From Dermatophilaceae bacterium Sec6.4 (GTDB lineage: Bacteria; Actinomycetota; Actinomycetes; Actinomycetales; Dermatophilaceae), in assembly GCA_039636865.1 (NCBI GenBank), contig CP144172.1:1550001-1614000 (forward strand): a stretch of 64,000 bases of DNA, read 5' to 3'. Below the pieces are notes generated by a model. It was given only the letters and a program-made list of their open reading frames with translations. It had not been told where the DNA came from and made no database searches. The position numbers were made by a program, and so were the translations under genes. How positions within the stretch are numbered: the stretch's first letter is position 1; every line of letters starts with the position of its first letter. This document shows, in pieces, positions 46,290 through 55,442 of this stretch.

Positions 46290-46730
46290 ATGAGTGTCGT
46301 GACAACAATGCGCACCCCGCCGGCGCGGCGTCCCGTGACCGACATGACTCGCGGGCATCTTCGCCTCGTGCCCGCCGGGGGCTCACTGCAGCCCCAGCAT
46401 GCACTGCAGGCTGAGCATCTACTGCCGGCTGCCGATTCACTCAACCGCAGCACCCACATCACCCGACGCGGCCGATTGCTGATCAGCTGCTCGATCGGGC
46501 TGCTGTGTGCGGTCGGCCTCGGCTCAGGGGTACGAGTGCTGGCATCGGCGCAGGCTCCCGCGCCGGTGTTCCAGACGGTCACTGTGCAGGCCGGGCAGAC
46601 GTTGTCGGAAATTGCGCACCGTGCATACCCCGATCTCGCTGTCGGTAACGCCGTTACCCGGGTGCAGCTGACCAACAACCTGAACACCAGTCAGGTGTTC
46701 GCAGGCGAGCAGCTGCGGCTGGCGCGCTGA
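46290..46730 (+). CDS. LysM membrane protein, probable SOS cell-division inhibitor
   Basis: A 146-residue protein with a membrane helix at about residues 60-80 (LLISCSIGLLCAVGLGSG) and a C-terminal LysM domain (VTVQAGQTLSEIAHRAYP) outside the membrane. Position between lexA and nrdR matches mycobacterial Rv2719c/ChiZ and the YneA/DivS inhibitors, which are SOS-induced and block septation. The role here is inferred from this context and from the LexA-like boxes. ATG 46290 is chosen because GGAGGA lies 8-13 bases upstream. Confidence 0.75.
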   Translation: MSVVTTMRTPPARRPVTDMTRGHLRLVPAGGSLQPQHALQAEHLLPAADSLNRSTHITRRGRLLISCSIGLLCAVGLGSGVRVLASAQAPAPVFQTVTVQAGQTLSEIAHRAYPDLAVGNAVTRVQLTNNLNTSQVFAGEQLRLAR

Positions 46731-46764
46731 GGCTTGCGTGCTCGGCTCTGGCGACATACGATCC

Positions 46765-46807
46765 CTACATCTGGTAGTTACATCGTTGGTATTCGTCCAC
46801 ATATAGT
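46765..46807 (+). promoter_or_regulatory. Pair of NrdR boxes upstream of nrdRJ
   Basis: CTACATCTGGT (46765-46775) and CCACATATAGT (46797-46807) fit the core of the NrdR box, CwAtATaTwGt. Their starts are 32 bp apart, the three-turn spacing expected for NrdR. The second overlaps a -10-like TATAGT (46802-46807), so binding would block the nrdRJ promoter. Confidence 0.6.
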
Positions 46808-46824
46808 CCCCAGGGTGCGCGCGG

Positions 46825-46866
46825 TTATCCAGAGGTTGTCCCCGACTTATCCACCGGTTACCCACA
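46825..46866 (+). promoter_or_regulatory. Array of four DnaA-box-like 9-mers, 11-bp period
   Basis: TTATCCAGA (46825), TTGTCCCCG (46836), TTATCCACC (46847) and TTACCCACA (46858) are in one orientation with starts exactly 11 bp apart. Each matches 7-8 of 9 bases of TTRTCCACA. The array lies between the NrdR boxes and nrdR, in the transcribed leader or core promoter. Confidence 0.6.
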
Positions 46867-46896
46867 ACGCGCATCGAAAGTGCAGGAGATTCCACC

Positions 46897-47412
46897 ATGC
46901 ATTGCCCCTTCTGCCGACACGATGACAGCAGGGTTGTCGACTCCCGTTCCAGCGAGGACGGCACCTGCATCAAGCGGCGTCGTCAGTGCCCGAACTGCAA
47001 CAAGCGCTTCTCCACCTTGGAGACCACGAGCCTGACCGTGGTCAAGCGTTCCGGAGCCAGCGAACCGTTCAGCCGCCAGAAGGTGCTCGTGGGCGTCCGT
47101 AAGGCCTGCCAGGGGCGCCCCGTCACCGAAGACGATCTGGCCCTGCTGTCCCAGCAGGTCGAGGAGTCGATCAGGGTGCAGGGTCTGGCCGAGATCGACG
47201 CGCACGATGTCGGCCTGGTCATCCTGGAGCCGTTGCGCGCACTCGACGAGGTCGCTTACCTGCGGTTCGCTTCCGTCTACCAGGCCTTCGATGACCTCGA
47301 TGATTTCGAGTCGGCCATCGCGCGGTTGCGCAGTGAGCGGTCAGTGGCCGCGTCCGACGAGCCCCACAGTATTGATCCAGCCCATCACGTTTCAACGGAG
47401 GAAACCGCATGA
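46897..47412 (+). CDS. nrdR: Transcriptional repressor NrdR
   Basis: A 171-residue repressor of ribonucleotide reductase genes. The zinc ribbon is [13 protein letters not shown] plus [15 protein letters not shown], and an ATP-cone follows that senses ATP and dATP. The C-terminal 20 residues are a non-conserved tail. It overlaps nrdJ by 4 bases (ATGA). NrdR-box-like sites upstream suggest it represses its own operon. Confidence 0.95.
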   Translation: MHCPFCRHDDSRVVDSRSSEDGTCIKRRRQCPNCNKRFSTLETTSLTVVKRSGASEPFSRQKVLVGVRKACQGRPVTEDDLALLSQQVEESIRVQGLAEIDAHDVGLVILEPLRALDEVAYLRFASVYQAFDDLDDFESAIARLRSERSVAASDEPHSIDPAHHVSTEETA

Positions 47413-50315
47413 CCGAGACCACCGGCTCACGGACCGATGCCGCCCGCGCAGAGGCAGGGGTGCACATCGAGCGCATCTTCACCACGCCGGGGGTCCACCC
47501 GTACGACGAGGTCACGTGGGAGCTTCGCGATGTCGTCCAGCAGAACTGGAAGACCGGCGAGACGATCTTCGAGCAGCGTGGGGTGCTGTTTCCCGACTCC
47601 TGGTCGCTGAACGCCTCGACCATCGTGACGACCAAGTACTTCCGCGGCGCGCTCGGGACCCCGGTTCGCGAGACCAGCCTCAAGCAGCTGATCGACCGTG
47701 TGGTGCTGACCTACGTCAAGGGCGGCCGTGACCACGGTTACTTCGCCAACGATCAGGATGCGGAGATCTTCGAACACGAACTGACCTGGGCGCTGCTGCA
47801 CCAGGTGTTCAGCTTCAACTCCCCGGTGTGGTTCAACGTCGGCACCAAGAGCCCTCAGCAGGTTTCGGCCTGCTTCATCCTGTCGGTCGACGACTCGATG
47901 GACTCCATCCTGAACTGGTACAAGGAGGAGGGCTTCATCTTCAAGGGTGGCTCCGGCGCCGGCCTGAACCTGTCGCGCATCCGCTCCTCCAAGGAGCTGC
48001 TCTCCAGTGGTGGCACGGCCAGCGGCCCGGTGTCGTTCATGCGCGGCGCCGATGCATCCGCGGGCACCATCAAGTCCGGTGGGGCCACCCGCCGCGCAGC
48101 CAAGATGGTCGTGCTCGACGTGGACCACCCCGACATCGAGGAGTTCATCAACACCAAGGCGCGTGAGGAAGACAAGATCCGCGCCCTACGCGATGCCGGC
48201 TTCGATATGGACCTCGGCGGCCGCGACATCACCTCCGTGCAGTACCAGAACGCGAACAACTCGGTGCGTGTCAGCAACGAGTTCATGCAGGCGGTGCAGG
48301 ACGGCACCTCCTTCGGGCTGCGCGCCCGCTCCACCGGCGAGATCATCGAGCAGGTCGACGCGCGGGAACTGTTCGGCAAGCTGAACAACGCCGCGTGGGA
48401 ATGCGCCGACCCGGGCATCCAGTACGACGACACGATCAACGACTGGCACACCACCCCCGAAAGTGGTCGGATCACCGCGTCCAACCCCTGCTCGGAGTAC
48501 ATGTCGCTGGACAACTCCTCGTGCAACCTGGCCTCCCTGAACCTGCTGAAGTTCCTGCGCGAGGACGACACGTTCGACACGGCGAGCTTCCAGAAGGTCG
48601 TCGAGCTGGTCATCACCGCGATGGACATCTCGATCTGCTTCGCCGACTTCCCGACCGAGGCGATCGGCCAGACGACCCGCGACTTCCGCCAGCTGGGTAT
48701 CGGCTACGCCAACCTGGGCGCGTTGCTGATGGCCACCGGCCACGGGTACGAGTCCGAGGGCGGCCGCAGTATCGCCGGCGCCATCACCTCGCTGCTGACC
48801 GGCGCCGCCTACAAGCGATCCGCGGAGATGGCGGCGATCGTCGGCCCGTATGCCGGGTACGCCCGCAACTCCGATGCGCACCAGCGCGTCATGCGCAAGC
48901 ACCGCAGCGCCAACGACGAGCTGCACACCCTGGACACCATGGACGGGGAGATCCACCGGTACGCCACCAAGGCCTGGAAGGACGTCATCGACCTGGGCGC
49001 GGTCCACGGTTACCGCAATGCACAGGCCTCGGTGCTCGCGCCGACCGGCACCATCGGCTTCATGATGGACTGCGACACCACGGGCATCGAGCCGGACTTC
49101 TCGCTGGTCAAGTTCAAGAAGCTGGTCGGTGGCGGTTCGATGCAGATCGTCAACCAGACGATTCCGCGCGCCCTGACCAAGCTGGGTTACCAGAACGAGG
49201 CGATCGAGGCGATTGTTGAGCACATCGCCGACAAGGGCCACGTCGTGAACGCGCCTGGTCTGAAGCCGGAGCACTACGAGGTCTTCGACTGCGCGATGGG
49301 TGAGCGGCCGATCAGCGCGCTCGGCCACGTGCGGATGATGGCCGCGTGTCAGCCGTTCCTGTCGGGTGCGATCTCCAAGACCGTCAACCTGCCCGAGGAC
49401 GCCACCGTCGAGGACATCGCGCAAGTGCACCTGGAGGGCTGGAAGTCCGGCCTGAAGGCACTGGCCGTCTACCGCGACAACTGCAAGGTCGGTCAGCCGT
49501 TGTCCGACGGTGGTTCCACGGCGAAGAACAAGGCAGCCGCCGCAGCGCAGGCCACGACCGAAAAGATCGTGGAGTACCGCCCCATTCGCAAGCGGATGCC
49601 CAAGCGTCGCAACTCCCAGACCACGTCGTTCGCGGTCGGTGGCGCTGAGGGGTACCTGACGGCCGGCACCTACGACGACGGTCAGATGGGTGAGCTGTTC
49701 CTGAAGTTCGGCAAGCAGGGTTCCACGCTGGCCGGGATGATGGACGCGTTCTCGATCGCGGTGTCGATCGGCCTGCAGTACGGCGTGCCGCTGGAGAGCT
49801 TCGTGGAGAAGTTCACCAACCTGCGCTTCGAACCGGCCGGGCTGACCGATGACCCTGACGTGCGGATGGCGCAGTCGATCATGGACTACGTGTTCCGCCG
49901 GCTGGCTTTGGACTACACCGACTTCGAGACGCGTTCGTTCATGGGCATCCACACCGCCCAGGAACGAGCCCGCCAACTCGAGACCGGTTCGTACGCCGAG
50001 TCCACCGACACCGATTCCGATGAGGACCTCGTGGGGGAATTGGAGTCCTACTCCCAGTCCGCGGCGGAATCCTCCAAGCGGGTGGAGCCGGTCATCACGC
50101 ACGCCGACATCACCCATGGCGACATTGCCTCCGGTGCTGGTGCGGCCAACGCCCGGGTGGTCTCCAGCGAGATCCACTCCTCGGCCGAGCTGATGGAAAA
50201 GTTTCAGGGCAAGGCTGCGGACGCGCCCATGTGCATGACGTGCGGTACAAAGATGCGCCCGGCGGGTAGCTGCTACGTGTGCGAAGGCTGCGGCAGCACC
50301 TCCGGTTGTAGCTGA
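47409..50315 (+). CDS. nrdJ: Adenosylcobalamin-dependent ribonucleotide reductase (class II)
   Basis: A 968-residue class II reductase that makes deoxyribonucleotides without oxygen dependence. Key stretches are [44 protein letters not shown] with an active-site Cys, and [17 protein letters not shown]. The C-terminus has two C-x2-C pairs ([14 protein letters not shown]) used to re-reduce the active site. No cobalamin riboswitch is seen upstream. It is cotranscribed with nrdR. Confidence 0.96.
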   Translation: MTETTGSRTDAARAEAGVHIERIFTTPGVHPYDEVTWELRDVVQQNWKTGETIFEQRGVLFPDSWSLNASTIVTTKYFRGALGTPVRETSLKQLIDRVVLTYVKGGRDHGYFANDQDAEIFEHELTWALLHQVFSFNSPVWFNVGTKSPQQVSACFILSVDDSMDSILNWYKEEGFIFKGGSGAGLNLSRIRSSKELLSSGGTASGPVSFMRGADASAGTIKSGGATRRAAKMVVLDVDHPDIEEFINTKAREEDKIRALRDAGFDMDLGGRDITSVQYQNANNSVRVSNEFMQAVQDGTSFGLRARSTGEIIEQVDARELFGKLNNAAWECADPGIQYDDTINDWHTTPESGRITASNPCSEYMSLDNSSCNLASLNLLKFLREDDTFDTASFQKVVELVITAMDISICFADFPTEAIGQTTRDFRQLGIGYANLGALLMATGHGYESEGGRSIAGAITSLLTGAAYKRSAEMAAIVGPYAGYARNSDAHQRVMRKHRSANDELHTLDTMDGEIHRYATKAWKDVIDLGAVHGYRNAQASVLAPTGTIGFMMDCDTTGIEPDFSLVKFKKLVGGGSMQIVNQTIPRALTKLGYQNEAIEAIVEHIADKGHVVNAPGLKPEHYEVFDCAMGERPISALGHVRMMAACQPFLSGAISKTVNLPEDATVEDIAQVHLEGWKSGLKALAVYRDNCKVGQPLSDGGSTAKNKAAAAAQATTEKIVEYRPIRKRMPKRRNSQTTSFAVGGAEGYLTAGTYDDGQMGELFLKFGKQGSTLAGMMDAFSIAVSIGLQYGVPLESFVEKFTNLRFEPAGLTDDPDVRMAQSIMDYVFRRLALDYTDFETRSFMGIHTAQERARQLETGSYAESTDTDSDEDLVGELESYSQSAAESSKRVEPVITHADITHGDIASGAGAANARVVSSEIHSSAELMEKFQGKAADAPMCMTCGTKMRPAGSCYVCEGCGSTSGCS

Positions 50316-50342
50316 AGTAGAGGTACTGCACCCAGGTCTCCT

Positions 50343-50373
50343 GCAGGGTCGGCTGTAGTCCAGCTGACCCTGC
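50343..50373 (+). terminator. nrdJ terminator
   Basis: GCAGGGTCGGCTG pairs with CAGCTGACCCTGC, with one G-U pair, around a 5-base loop. It starts 28 bases after the nrdJ stop. No U-tract follows. Confidence 0.65.
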
Positions 50374-50554
50374 GGGTCTGAGGGTGGTGCGGGAGCCTGG
50401 CGCGTGCGACGGGTGTGGTCTGCGGGGTTGTGTGCAAGTCTCACGCGACCACCAGATGTTAGGGACCGCACTTGTCGATGCCACTTCCGCCGGCCACTAC
50501 GACGCTGACCCGGCGGTGTCGACCACCTGGGTCCAAGACCAGGGGAATGTCGGG

Positions 50555-52042
50555 TCAGTTTTTGGTGGAGTCACCTGTCGACGCGTTGATATGCCATATC
50601 TCGAAGATGTGCTTGCGCTGCGCGGCGCTGGCGTAGCCGGTGTAGCTCACGCCCTGGCGGGGGTTTCGCGCGGCAATGCCACGGTGGGACGCTGGATCGG
50701 AGACGAACATGACGAAGCCGATTTGGTCCGGTCCGAGATAGCTGTCCTCGAAGATCAGGTCGCCGGCTCTTTCCTGGCCCGGCTTCACCCGAACGCCGTG
50801 ACCAGAGGCCAGCCAGTTCCGCTGTTCCTGGGCAGTTCTGGGGATCTTCACACCGATCCGTGCGTAGGCGGCCTGCACGAAGGATGAGCTGTCCCAGGTG
50901 TCTGGTCCGTCGGCGCCAAAGCTGTACGCACGTCCGACCTGGCCGCGGGCCCAGGTCATCACACCAGCGGTCCGTGCCGGTGTGGCCGCATCGTTGGACG
51001 TGTTGGTGCAGGCTGTGCCGGCGGGCCCGGCGGCATACGATGCGGCGTAGTAGAGCACGTCGTTGACGTACCACGTCGCGTGGTTGTAGCGCAGGAGCGC
51101 CGCCCGCACGCCCGCCGCACCGTCCTTGACTCCTGATTCGCGCAGCAGGTGCGCCGCAGAGTAGACACTGTCGGAGTTGTTGTGGATGTCAAGCTTGCCG
51201 TCACCATTTCCGTCGACGCCGTAGAGCGCGAAGGTGGCCGGTAGGAACTGCATGAGACCCTGCGCGCCAGCAGTCGACTCGTGGTTGTTACGACCTTGCC
51301 CGGTCTCTTCCATGCCGACCCCAGCAAGCAGCGGCCAGGGCACGCCGTACTTCTGACCCGCCGCGACGTACAGATCCATGATTGCGGCCGGCACCGGCAG
51401 CGATTGTTGGGTGAGGCTGTCTCTGCGTACCGACCCGGGCGACGGGAGCGTAAAACCGGCAGACACTGCCGTTGTCGATGCCGAGCCGTTCAGTGCCGCC
51501 CTGTGCTGGAGCATAAAGGGCACCGGGTTGACCGGTTTACCGTTGACGTGGACCTCGAAGTGCAGGTGGTCCCCGGTGCTCTCTCCCGTGGAACCCTCGA
51601 CGCCGAGCACCTGACCCGCCGCGACCTGGACACCCGCCTTGATACCGGAGTCGATCCGCGCCATGTGACCGTAGAGCGTCTGCACACCATCCGCATGCCG
51701 CAAAGTCACTTCGTTGCCCAGCCCACCGTAGGGGCCGGCATGAACCACGGTGCCCATGTCAGCCGCCACCACCGGCCCCGGGCCGGGCAGCATCGCCAGA
51801 TCTACGCCGGCATGCAGTCGGTACGTATGGGTGATGGGGTCGGTCCGGAACCCGAAGGGGGAGGTGATGTCATATCGCTGCTCGACCGGCGCGCGCCAGC
51901 CGATCGGTCCTGACCCACAACTGGTCCCGGATTTGCTGGATGCCGAGGCCGACGCTATTGGCACCACCAGGACCAGCGCAGTGGCCGGGACCATCGCGAC
52001 CGGCCGAATCCATGCTCTCAATCCCGTTGACCCAGTACCCAT
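50555..52042 (-). CDS. Secreted M23 peptidase / lytic transglycosylase / degenerate NlpC-P60 protein
   Basis: A 495-residue exported cell-wall protein. A signal peptide (PVAMVPATALVLVVPIASAS) precedes an M23 domain with zinc ligands in HAGVDLAM and GDHLHFEV at about residues 77-165. A lytic transglycosylase domain follows, with catalytic Glu in GVGMEETGQGRNNHEST and AGAQGLMQFLPATF. The C-terminal 130 residues are NlpC/P60-like, but the nucleophile position reads DTWDSSSFVQAAY where active relatives have D-C-S, and the usual His region reads GIAARN. That domain is probably inactive. GGGGGG lies just before the ATG. Confidence 0.85.
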   Translation of the reverse strand: MGTGSTGLRAWIRPVAMVPATALVLVVPIASASASSKSGTSCGSGPIGWRAPVEQRYDITSPFGFRTDPITHTYRLHAGVDLAMLPGPGPVVAADMGTVVHAGPYGGLGNEVTLRHADGVQTLYGHMARIDSGIKAGVQVAAGQVLGVEGSTGESTGDHLHFEVHVNGKPVNPVPFMLQHRAALNGSASTTAVSAGFTLPSPGSVRRDSLTQQSLPVPAAIMDLYVAAGQKYGVPWPLLAGVGMEETGQGRNNHESTAGAQGLMQFLPATFALYGVDGNGDGKLDIHNNSDSVYSAAHLLRESGVKDGAAGVRAALLRYNHATWYVNDVLYYAASYAAGPAGTACTNTSNDAATPARTAGVMTWARGQVGRAYSFGADGPDTWDSSSFVQAAYARIGVKIPRTAQEQRNWLASGHGVRVKPGQERAGDLIFEDSYLGPDQIGFVMFVSDPASHRGIAARNPRQGVSYTGYASAAQRKHIFEIWHINASTGDSTKN

Positions 52043-52149
52043 GCCACCCCCCTCTGTTAACCGTCATCATAGAAGCGACAAAGGCTCGACGGGTGGGTTT
52101 TGCGCATCCTCGTACCGCCCTTGATGAAAATGTTGACACCTCTGGCGGG

Positions 52150-52179
52150 ATCGTAGAACGGCACAATCCGACGGCTCAA
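52150..52179 (-). promoter_or_regulatory. Promoter of the secreted cell-wall hydrolase
   Basis: On the minus strand TTGAGC (52179-52174) and TACGAT (52155-52150) are 18 bases apart. The implied leader is about 100 bases. I could not recognise a known riboswitch in it. Confidence 0.45.
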
Positions 52180-52256
52180 CACTCGACACTGGCGGGGTCG
52201 CGGACGGCCCGTCTGCGGATCGCCTACCGACTTTGAAGGTAATCCTGTAGCGCGCG

Positions 52257-52649
52257 CTACTCGAGCTGCTCGCCGGTGATTCTGCGCGTCATCGCGCCGG
52301 CAACGCGCGTGCCTTGCAGCTTGGCCTGATCGGCTCGCGCGCCGCAATGCCGCTCATCGATGGTGCGGCACCACAACTGCAACCACCGCGCGAAGTGGGC
52401 CGGCGTCAGGTCCGCCTTGGCATGCAGCAGCTGGTGGGGCCGAAGTGCGTTGCGCTTGTAGGAGCCGGCGCGGAACAACACCGTTTCCCAGAAGTCGCAG
52501 ATCACCGGAAGATGGACCTCCAGATCCATCTGCGCGATGTCGAGGAACACCGGGCCGATCAGGTCGTCCGCAAATGCTCGCTGATAGAAGTCACGCAGCA
52601 GAGCGACGACCTCCTCATGAGTGTCGATGTCGTGAGGTCGGTCCGTCAT
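52257..52649 (-). CDS. Group III truncated haemoglobin
   Basis: A 130-residue globin on a two-over-two helical fold. VVALLRDFYQRAFADDLIGP and ICDFWETVLFRAGSYKRNAL are typical of group III (TrHbP); LRPHQLL probably carries the proximal His, and HFARWLQLWCRTID forms the last helices. Such proteins bind O2 or NO; the role is unknown. I use ATG 52649; a GTG 5 codons upstream overlaps the ClC stop. The stop lies inside the palindrome GTAGCGCGCGCTAC (52247-52260), a possible terminator. Confidence 0.85.
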   Translation of the reverse strand: MTDRPHDIDTHEEVVALLRDFYQRAFADDLIGPVFLDIAQMDLEVHLPVICDFWETVLFRAGSYKRNALRPHQLLHAKADLTPAHFARWLQLWCRTIDERHCGARADQAKLQGTRVAGAMTRRITGEQLE

Positions 52650-52653
52650 GCGG

Positions 52654-54744
52654 TCATCGGGCACCTGGGTCCGGCGCGGTGGCGCGGCCGGCGGTGACTG
52701 CCTCGCCGTCGAAGAGCGAACGCACCTGATCGGTGGTGTCGGGTCGGGACAGCAGCATCACCTGATCACCGGCGGCCAACGACACCGCGCCCAGTCCGAG
52801 CAGCATCGCGTCTCTACGTCGTACCGAGATGACGATGACGCCGCTGGGCAGTACTTCTTCGTTGAGTCGGTGCCCTACCAGCTGCGAATTCTTACCCACC
52901 TGCACCTCGAGCACACCGCCGTTGGCGGACACTCGCGAGATCTGCCGGGCTTCCTTGCGCTGCATGGAGTCGTAGGAGCGCACCACGTCACTGAACGCGA
53001 CGATGCCGCGGACGGACCGATCGTCGTCCAGCACTGTCAGCCAGTGCGTGTCGGCCGGCATCGCGTCGATGGCCTGGTCCAGGGTCGAGGTGATCGAGAC
53101 CGAGGGCGCGGTGGCGTCAACCTTGCGCGCCAGGGTGGCCGAGGGGTCCTTGCCGGCCGGTTCGAGCAGTTCGGCCATCGTGACAGTGCCCAGGAACCTG
53201 TCGTTGGCGTCGATCACGGGAGCTCCGGGAGCGCCGACCTGCGACAACTGCTGCGTTGCGTCGCTGAGTGTGTCCGTCTCGTGCAGCACCAGGCGCGGGG
53301 TGGCCATCGCGTCGGTGACTGCGATCCGCCCGAGGAGTGGCAGGCCTGCCCTCAGGCGTGCCCCGGCTGCTTCTTCGCGGTTGGTCAGCTGCGACTCGTA
53401 GATCGTCTGGTCGTAGTGCCGGACGATCAGGTAGGCGAGCCCTACAGCGACCATCGCGGGCGCCAGGATGGTCAGGTTTCCGGTCATCTCCGCAACCATC
53501 AGCATGATTGCCAGTGGTGCTCTGGCGATGCTTCCGAAGCAGGCCATCATGCCGACGATCACGAACGGTGCCGGGCTGGTCGGGACGCCCGGTGCGAAGG
53601 TCTCCAGTACGCGCCATACGGCGGCTCCGGTGAAGGCGCCGATGACCATACCGGGTCCGAAGATTCCGCCGGACCCGCCTGTGCCGATGGACAGCGACGT
53701 CGACAGGATCCGCGCGAACGGCAGCAGCAGGATGATCCACAGGGGGATACCGAGCAGTCCGTCGCGGGTCAGCGAAATCTGCACCCAGCCGTAACCGGTG
53801 CCCAGTACCTGGGGGATGGCGAGGGCGAGGATGCCCACGAGCAGCCCGCCGACGGCCGGCTTGATGATGGTGCTGCCGGGTAGCCGCTTGACCAGTTTGA
53901 CCGTGCCGTAGAACGTCTTGCTGTAGGCCAGTCCCACGAACCCGGCAATGATGCCGATGACTGCAAACCAGATAAGCTGGACCGGTTGGTGGAACTGGTA
54001 GCTGGCGCCGGCGAATCCGAACATGGGGGAGAAGCCTTCGAAGAATCCGAAGACGGTGTAGGCGACGATCGAGGTCACCAACCCGGGGATCAGTGCCTCG
54101 ACCTCGAAGTCGTCCTTGTAGACGATGTCTGCGGCGAGCACCGCTCCACCCAACGGTGCGCCGAAGATCGCGCCGATACCCGACCCGATACCTGCCGACA
54201 CCGCGATCCGGCCGTCCTCGGGGGACAGGTCCAGGGTGCGGGCCAGCAGTGAACCGAATCCCGCGGAGATCTGGGCGGTGGGGCCTTCGCGTCCGCCCGA
54301 TCCGCCGGAACCGATGGTGATGGCCGAGGTGACGATCTTGACCACCACGACGCGGGCCCGGATCATCCGTGGGTTGCGGTGCACGGCGTCGATCGCGGCG
54401 TCCGTGCCGTGGCCCTCGGCTTCGGGCGCAAGTTTGGTGACCAGGAAACCCGAGACCAACCCGCCACCGCCGACGACCAGCGGGATGGCCCACCAGCGGG
54501 TGAAATGGCCCGATCCGGCTCGCCCGCCTTCGGAGATCGGGGTGGGGTCCATGTATCCGCCGATGCCGTACAGCAGCAGATCGCCGGCCGTGCGCAGCGC
54601 AATGAAGAACACCACGGCACCGAGGCCGGCGATGATCCCGATCGCGGCTCCCAGTACAACCCACTTCTTGAGGTAGCTGGCGCGTCGCACCCACGCGCCG
54701 GCGGATGCGCCGACGGATCGCAGCTGCATCTGAACGAGTGTCAT
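52654..54744 (-). CDS. ClC-type chloride channel or H+/Cl- antiporter with CBS and TrkA-C domains
   Basis: A 696-residue membrane protein. The ClC core has about 10-12 hydrophobic segments, the filter GSGGREGPTAQ at about residues 147-158 (its Glu is the gating glutamate) and GSGGIFGPGMV at about 365. Two CBS domains at about 455-580 may bind nucleotides, and a TrkA-C-like domain (VGHRLNEEVLPSGVIVISV) ends the protein. Channel versus exchanger cannot be decided. Start ATG 54744 overlaps the marR stop. Confidence 0.9.
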   Translation of the reverse strand: MTLVQMQLRSVGASAGAWVRRASYLKKWVVLGAAIGIIAGLGAVVFFIALRTAGDLLLYGIGGYMDPTPISEGGRAGSGHFTRWWAIPLVVGGGGLVSGFLVTKLAPEAEGHGTDAAIDAVHRNPRMIRARVVVVKIVTSAITIGSGGSGGREGPTAQISAGFGSLLARTLDLSPEDGRIAVSAGIGSGIGAIFGAPLGGAVLAADIVYKDDFEVEALIPGLVTSIVAYTVFGFFEGFSPMFGFAGASYQFHQPVQLIWFAVIGIIAGFVGLAYSKTFYGTVKLVKRLPGSTIIKPAVGGLLVGILALAIPQVLGTGYGWVQISLTRDGLLGIPLWIILLLPFARILSTSLSIGTGGSGGIFGPGMVIGAFTGAAVWRVLETFAPGVPTSPAPFVIVGMMACFGSIARAPLAIMLMVAEMTGNLTILAPAMVAVGLAYLIVRHYDQTIYESQLTNREEAAGARLRAGLPLLGRIAVTDAMATPRLVLHETDTLSDATQQLSQVGAPGAPVIDANDRFLGTVTMAELLEPAGKDPSATLARKVDATAPSVSITSTLDQAIDAMPADTHWLTVLDDDRSVRGIVAFSDVVRSYDSMQRKEARQISRVSANGGVLEVQVGKNSQLVGHRLNEEVLPSGVIVISVRRRDAMLLGLGAVSLAAGDQVMLLSRPDTTDQVRSLFDGEAVTAGRATAPDPGAR

Positions 54745-55325
54745 CGTGTTTTTTCCCTGGTGCCCGGTGCGGCTTTGGTAGGTGGAAGTGGTCGAGAGTC
54801 CCTGGTGCGGTCACTGGCGTGTGCTGCCTGCACCAGCAGGGTGAGTGAGGTGGCGAGCTGGGCCTGCAGCTCCACCGGTATGGCCGCCAGCAGCGCGTTG
54901 ATCTCGGTGGTCCGCTGGGCGGTACTCGCCTCGATCAGCGCCCGACCCTCGGGCCGAAGAGTCAGAATCACCTGACGTCGGTTCATGGAGTCGGTGCTGC
55001 GGTCGAGTAGTTGTTTGCCGATCAACCGGTCGCACATCCGGGTTGCGGTGGAGGGTACGACGCCGAGTGCGTCGGCGAGATGGGCCACGGTCATCGATTC
55101 GTGCATATTGATCAGCACCAACGCCCGGAACTGAGGCATTGTCACCTCGTGTTCAACCCCTGCGAGCGCGTTGGCGGCCACTGCCACGAAGACTCGGTTC
55201 GCCGCGAGCACCGCGTCCACGATGTCGGCCTGACCGGCGAGCACACTGGCGGTTTCGTCGCCATCCAGCTCGAGGGCGACAGGGTCATCGGACGCAGTTG
55301 GTGGCACATTCACATAGGAAAGCAT
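54741..55325 (-). CDS. MarR-family transcriptional regulator
   Basis: A 194-residue winged-helix repressor. The DNA-binding part includes MTVAHLADALGVVPSTATRM and the wing LDRSTDSMNRRQVILTL. It lies first in a three-gene unit with the ClC and haemoglobin genes and probably controls them. The ligand is unknown. The start is uncertain: ATG 55325 or an internal GTG a few codons later. A palindrome directly upstream is a likely operator. Confidence 0.87.
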   Translation of the reverse strand: MLSYVNVPPTASDDPVALELDGDETASVLAGQADIVDAVLAANRVFVAVAANALAGVEHEVTMPQFRALVLINMHESMTVAHLADALGVVPSTATRMCDRLIGKQLLDRSTDSMNRRQVILTLRPEGRALIEASTAQRTTEINALLAAIPVELQAQLATSLTLLVQAAHASDRTRDSRPLPPTKAAPGTREKTR

Positions 55326-55343
55326 AGTGCAACTATTGCTACT
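55326..55343 (-). promoter_or_regulatory. MarR-type operator
   Basis: AGTGCAACTATTGCTACT contains GCAA-N3-TTGC, an inverted repeat like MarR operators. It touches the marR start codon, so binding would repress the operon. Confidence 0.5.
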
Positions 55344-55442
55344 GACACGCAAATGGTGGCGGTGGTGACCGGTGTCACGGCGCCGAGTGATCGTGGCCCT
55401 CGAGTAGCCGCGCTCCGGCGAAGTGGTGCAGCAGAAGCTGCG

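Noticed and set aside
46731..46896. Possible cobalamin riboswitch before nrdRJ
   Set aside because: The gap of 166 bases is filled by NrdR-like and DnaA-like sites and shows no B12-box; a class II enzyme is not expected to be repressed by its cofactor.
48186..50471. 761-codon open frame antisense to nrdJ
   Set aside because: It mirrors the nrdJ codon pattern on the other strand and has no recognisable domain; long antisense frames are expected at this GC content.
50316..50554. Possible tRNA or small gene between nrdJ and the wall hydrolase
   Set aside because: No cloverleaf or supported frame; besides the nrdJ hairpin I see only a weak stem at 50526-50543 that may terminate the opposite gene.
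52043..52256. Possible c-di-AMP (ydaO) riboswitch before the wall hydrolase
   Set aside because: Such riboswitches often precede actinobacterial wall hydrolases, but I could not find the conserved core in this leader.
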